This document shows, in pieces, positions 63,539 through 64,000 of a stretch of DNA of 64,000 nucleotides. Origin of the DNA: Negativicoccus massiliensis (GTDB lineage Bacteria; Bacillota; Negativicutes; Veillonellales; Negativicoccaceae); NCBI GenBank assembly GCA_900155405.1, contig LT700188.1, forward strand, positions 620,001 through 684,000, given 5' to 3'. Below the pieces are notes generated by a model. That model ran no database searches. It had not been told where the DNA came from and saw nothing but the letters and a program-made list of their open reading frames with translations. The translations under genes were made by a program, and so were the position numbers. Positions within the stretch are counted from its first letter, which is position 1; every line of letters begins with the position of its first letter.

Positions 63539-64000
63539 CGATGCCCTCCTTTTTCTGCGCCAGGCAGGCAATACCCGGCAGGGGTTTACCTTCCAAGTAT
63601 TCCAAGGAAGCACCGCCGCCGGTCGAAATATGAGAAATTTGATCCGCCACGCCGCTTTGGTTGACAGCTGCTACACTATCGCCGCCGCCGACGATCGAAT
63701 ACGCGTCGCTTTGCGCGACTGCGCGGGCAAGCGCCTGCGTTCCTTTGGCAAAGGCCGGGAACTCAAACACGCCCAGCGGACCGTTCCAAACGATAGTCGC
63801 CGCATCACGAATCGCCGCTTCATACGCCGCCACCGTGTCCGGCCCCGCATCCAAAATCATCTGATCACCGGGTACATCCGCAACCGGCACGATCGTCGGC
63901 GTCGCATCGGCGGAAAATTCCGGAGCGACTACCACGTCTGTCGGCAACAACAGTTCAGTTTGATGTTGCGCCGCCGCTTTGATCACCGCCTGCGCCACAT
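63531..64000 (-). CDS. pgk: Phosphoglycerate kinase, C-terminal part (runs off the right edge)
   Basis: The last 155 residues of Pgk, open to the window end. Nucleotide-binding features of the C-terminal domain are present: [25 protein letters not shown] and [20 protein letters not shown]. The N-terminal half and any gap gene upstream lie outside. First gene seen of the lower-glycolysis operon. Confidence 0.96.
   Translation of the reverse strand, partial: VAQAVIKAAAQHQTELLLPTDVVVAPEFSADATPTIVPVADVPGDQMILDAGPDTVAAYEAAIRDAATIVWNGPLGVFEFPAFAKGTQALARAVAQSDAYSIVGGGDSVAAVNQSGVADQISHISTGGGASLEYLEGKPLPGIACLAQKKEGIDA

Overview
The window looks like a chromosomal segment from a Negativicutes (diderm Firmicutes) bacterium with roughly 50-55% G+C. 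The main evidence is two tandem OmpM-type outer-membrane proteins (signal peptide, SLH domain, coiled coil, beta-barrel). Firmicutes-style gene order supports it: recJ-rel-dtd-MBL, ruvCAB-spoIID-queA-tgt-yajC-secDF, holB-ricT-trmN6-rsmI-metG-tatD and pgk-tpiA-gpmI-eno. A succinate/propionate CoA module fits a propionate-forming anaerobe of the Veillonella/Megasphaera/Negativicoccus kind. The genus cannot be settled by reading alone. Almost everything is on the minus strand; the LysR regulator at 59028-59918 is the only convincing plus-strand gene.

Layout, left to right. 1-7106: recJ, rel, dtd, MBL hydrolase, AI-2E transporter, fur and the start of a hemZ-like gene, transcribed right to left with overlaps. 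7351-12533: a complete rRNA operon (16S, tRNA-Ala, 23S, 5S) with a consensus promoter, both processing stems and a terminator. 12530-14556: ADP-ribosylglycohydrolase and a CDF cation transporter. 14684-22507: an eleven-gene type IV pilus / type II secretion-like operon. 22665-23581: an amino-acid binding lipoprotein preceded by a 12-codon leader ORF. 23594-32624: secF, secD, folate cyclo-ligase, yajC, tgt, queA, spoIID-like, DUF2905 and ruvBAC. 32771-33958: a peptidoglycan-binding/3D-domain secreted protein. 34131-37575: two ompM paralogues with matching promoters, leaders and terminators. 37746-39312: a DUF3825 protein. 39379-42167: a TrpXYZ-like ABC transporter. 42255-48518: tatD, metG, rsmI, trmN6, ricT, holB. 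48624-51842: a lipase, a protein of unknown function and a DUF2262-like protein. 51866-54174: nth, trxB, sod. 54298-58874: MmgE/PrpD, methylmalonyl-CoA mutase large subunit and CoA transferase, divergent from a lysR gene. 59960-64000: eno, gpmI, tpiA and the end of pgk.

The most interesting signals are regulatory or variable. (1) Both ompM genes carry a structured 5' leader: a 27-nt core is 26/27 identical, closed by a stem whose sequence differs between copies, after a first hairpin whose loop contains ACGGCA. (2) The two OmpM proteins are nearly identical except for an alpha-helical cassette swapped into the barrel (about 114 versus 76 residues). (3) The rRNA spacer tRNA-Ala has anticodon CGC rather than the usual TGC. 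(4) An Arg/Lys-rich leader peptide with a strong ribosome binding site precedes the amino-acid binding lipoprotein. (5) The pilus operon is compact, with a fused GspL/PilM-PilN-like protein, a peptidase lacking the usual N-terminal domain and no secretin. No CRISPR array, transposon, prophage or attachment site was seen.
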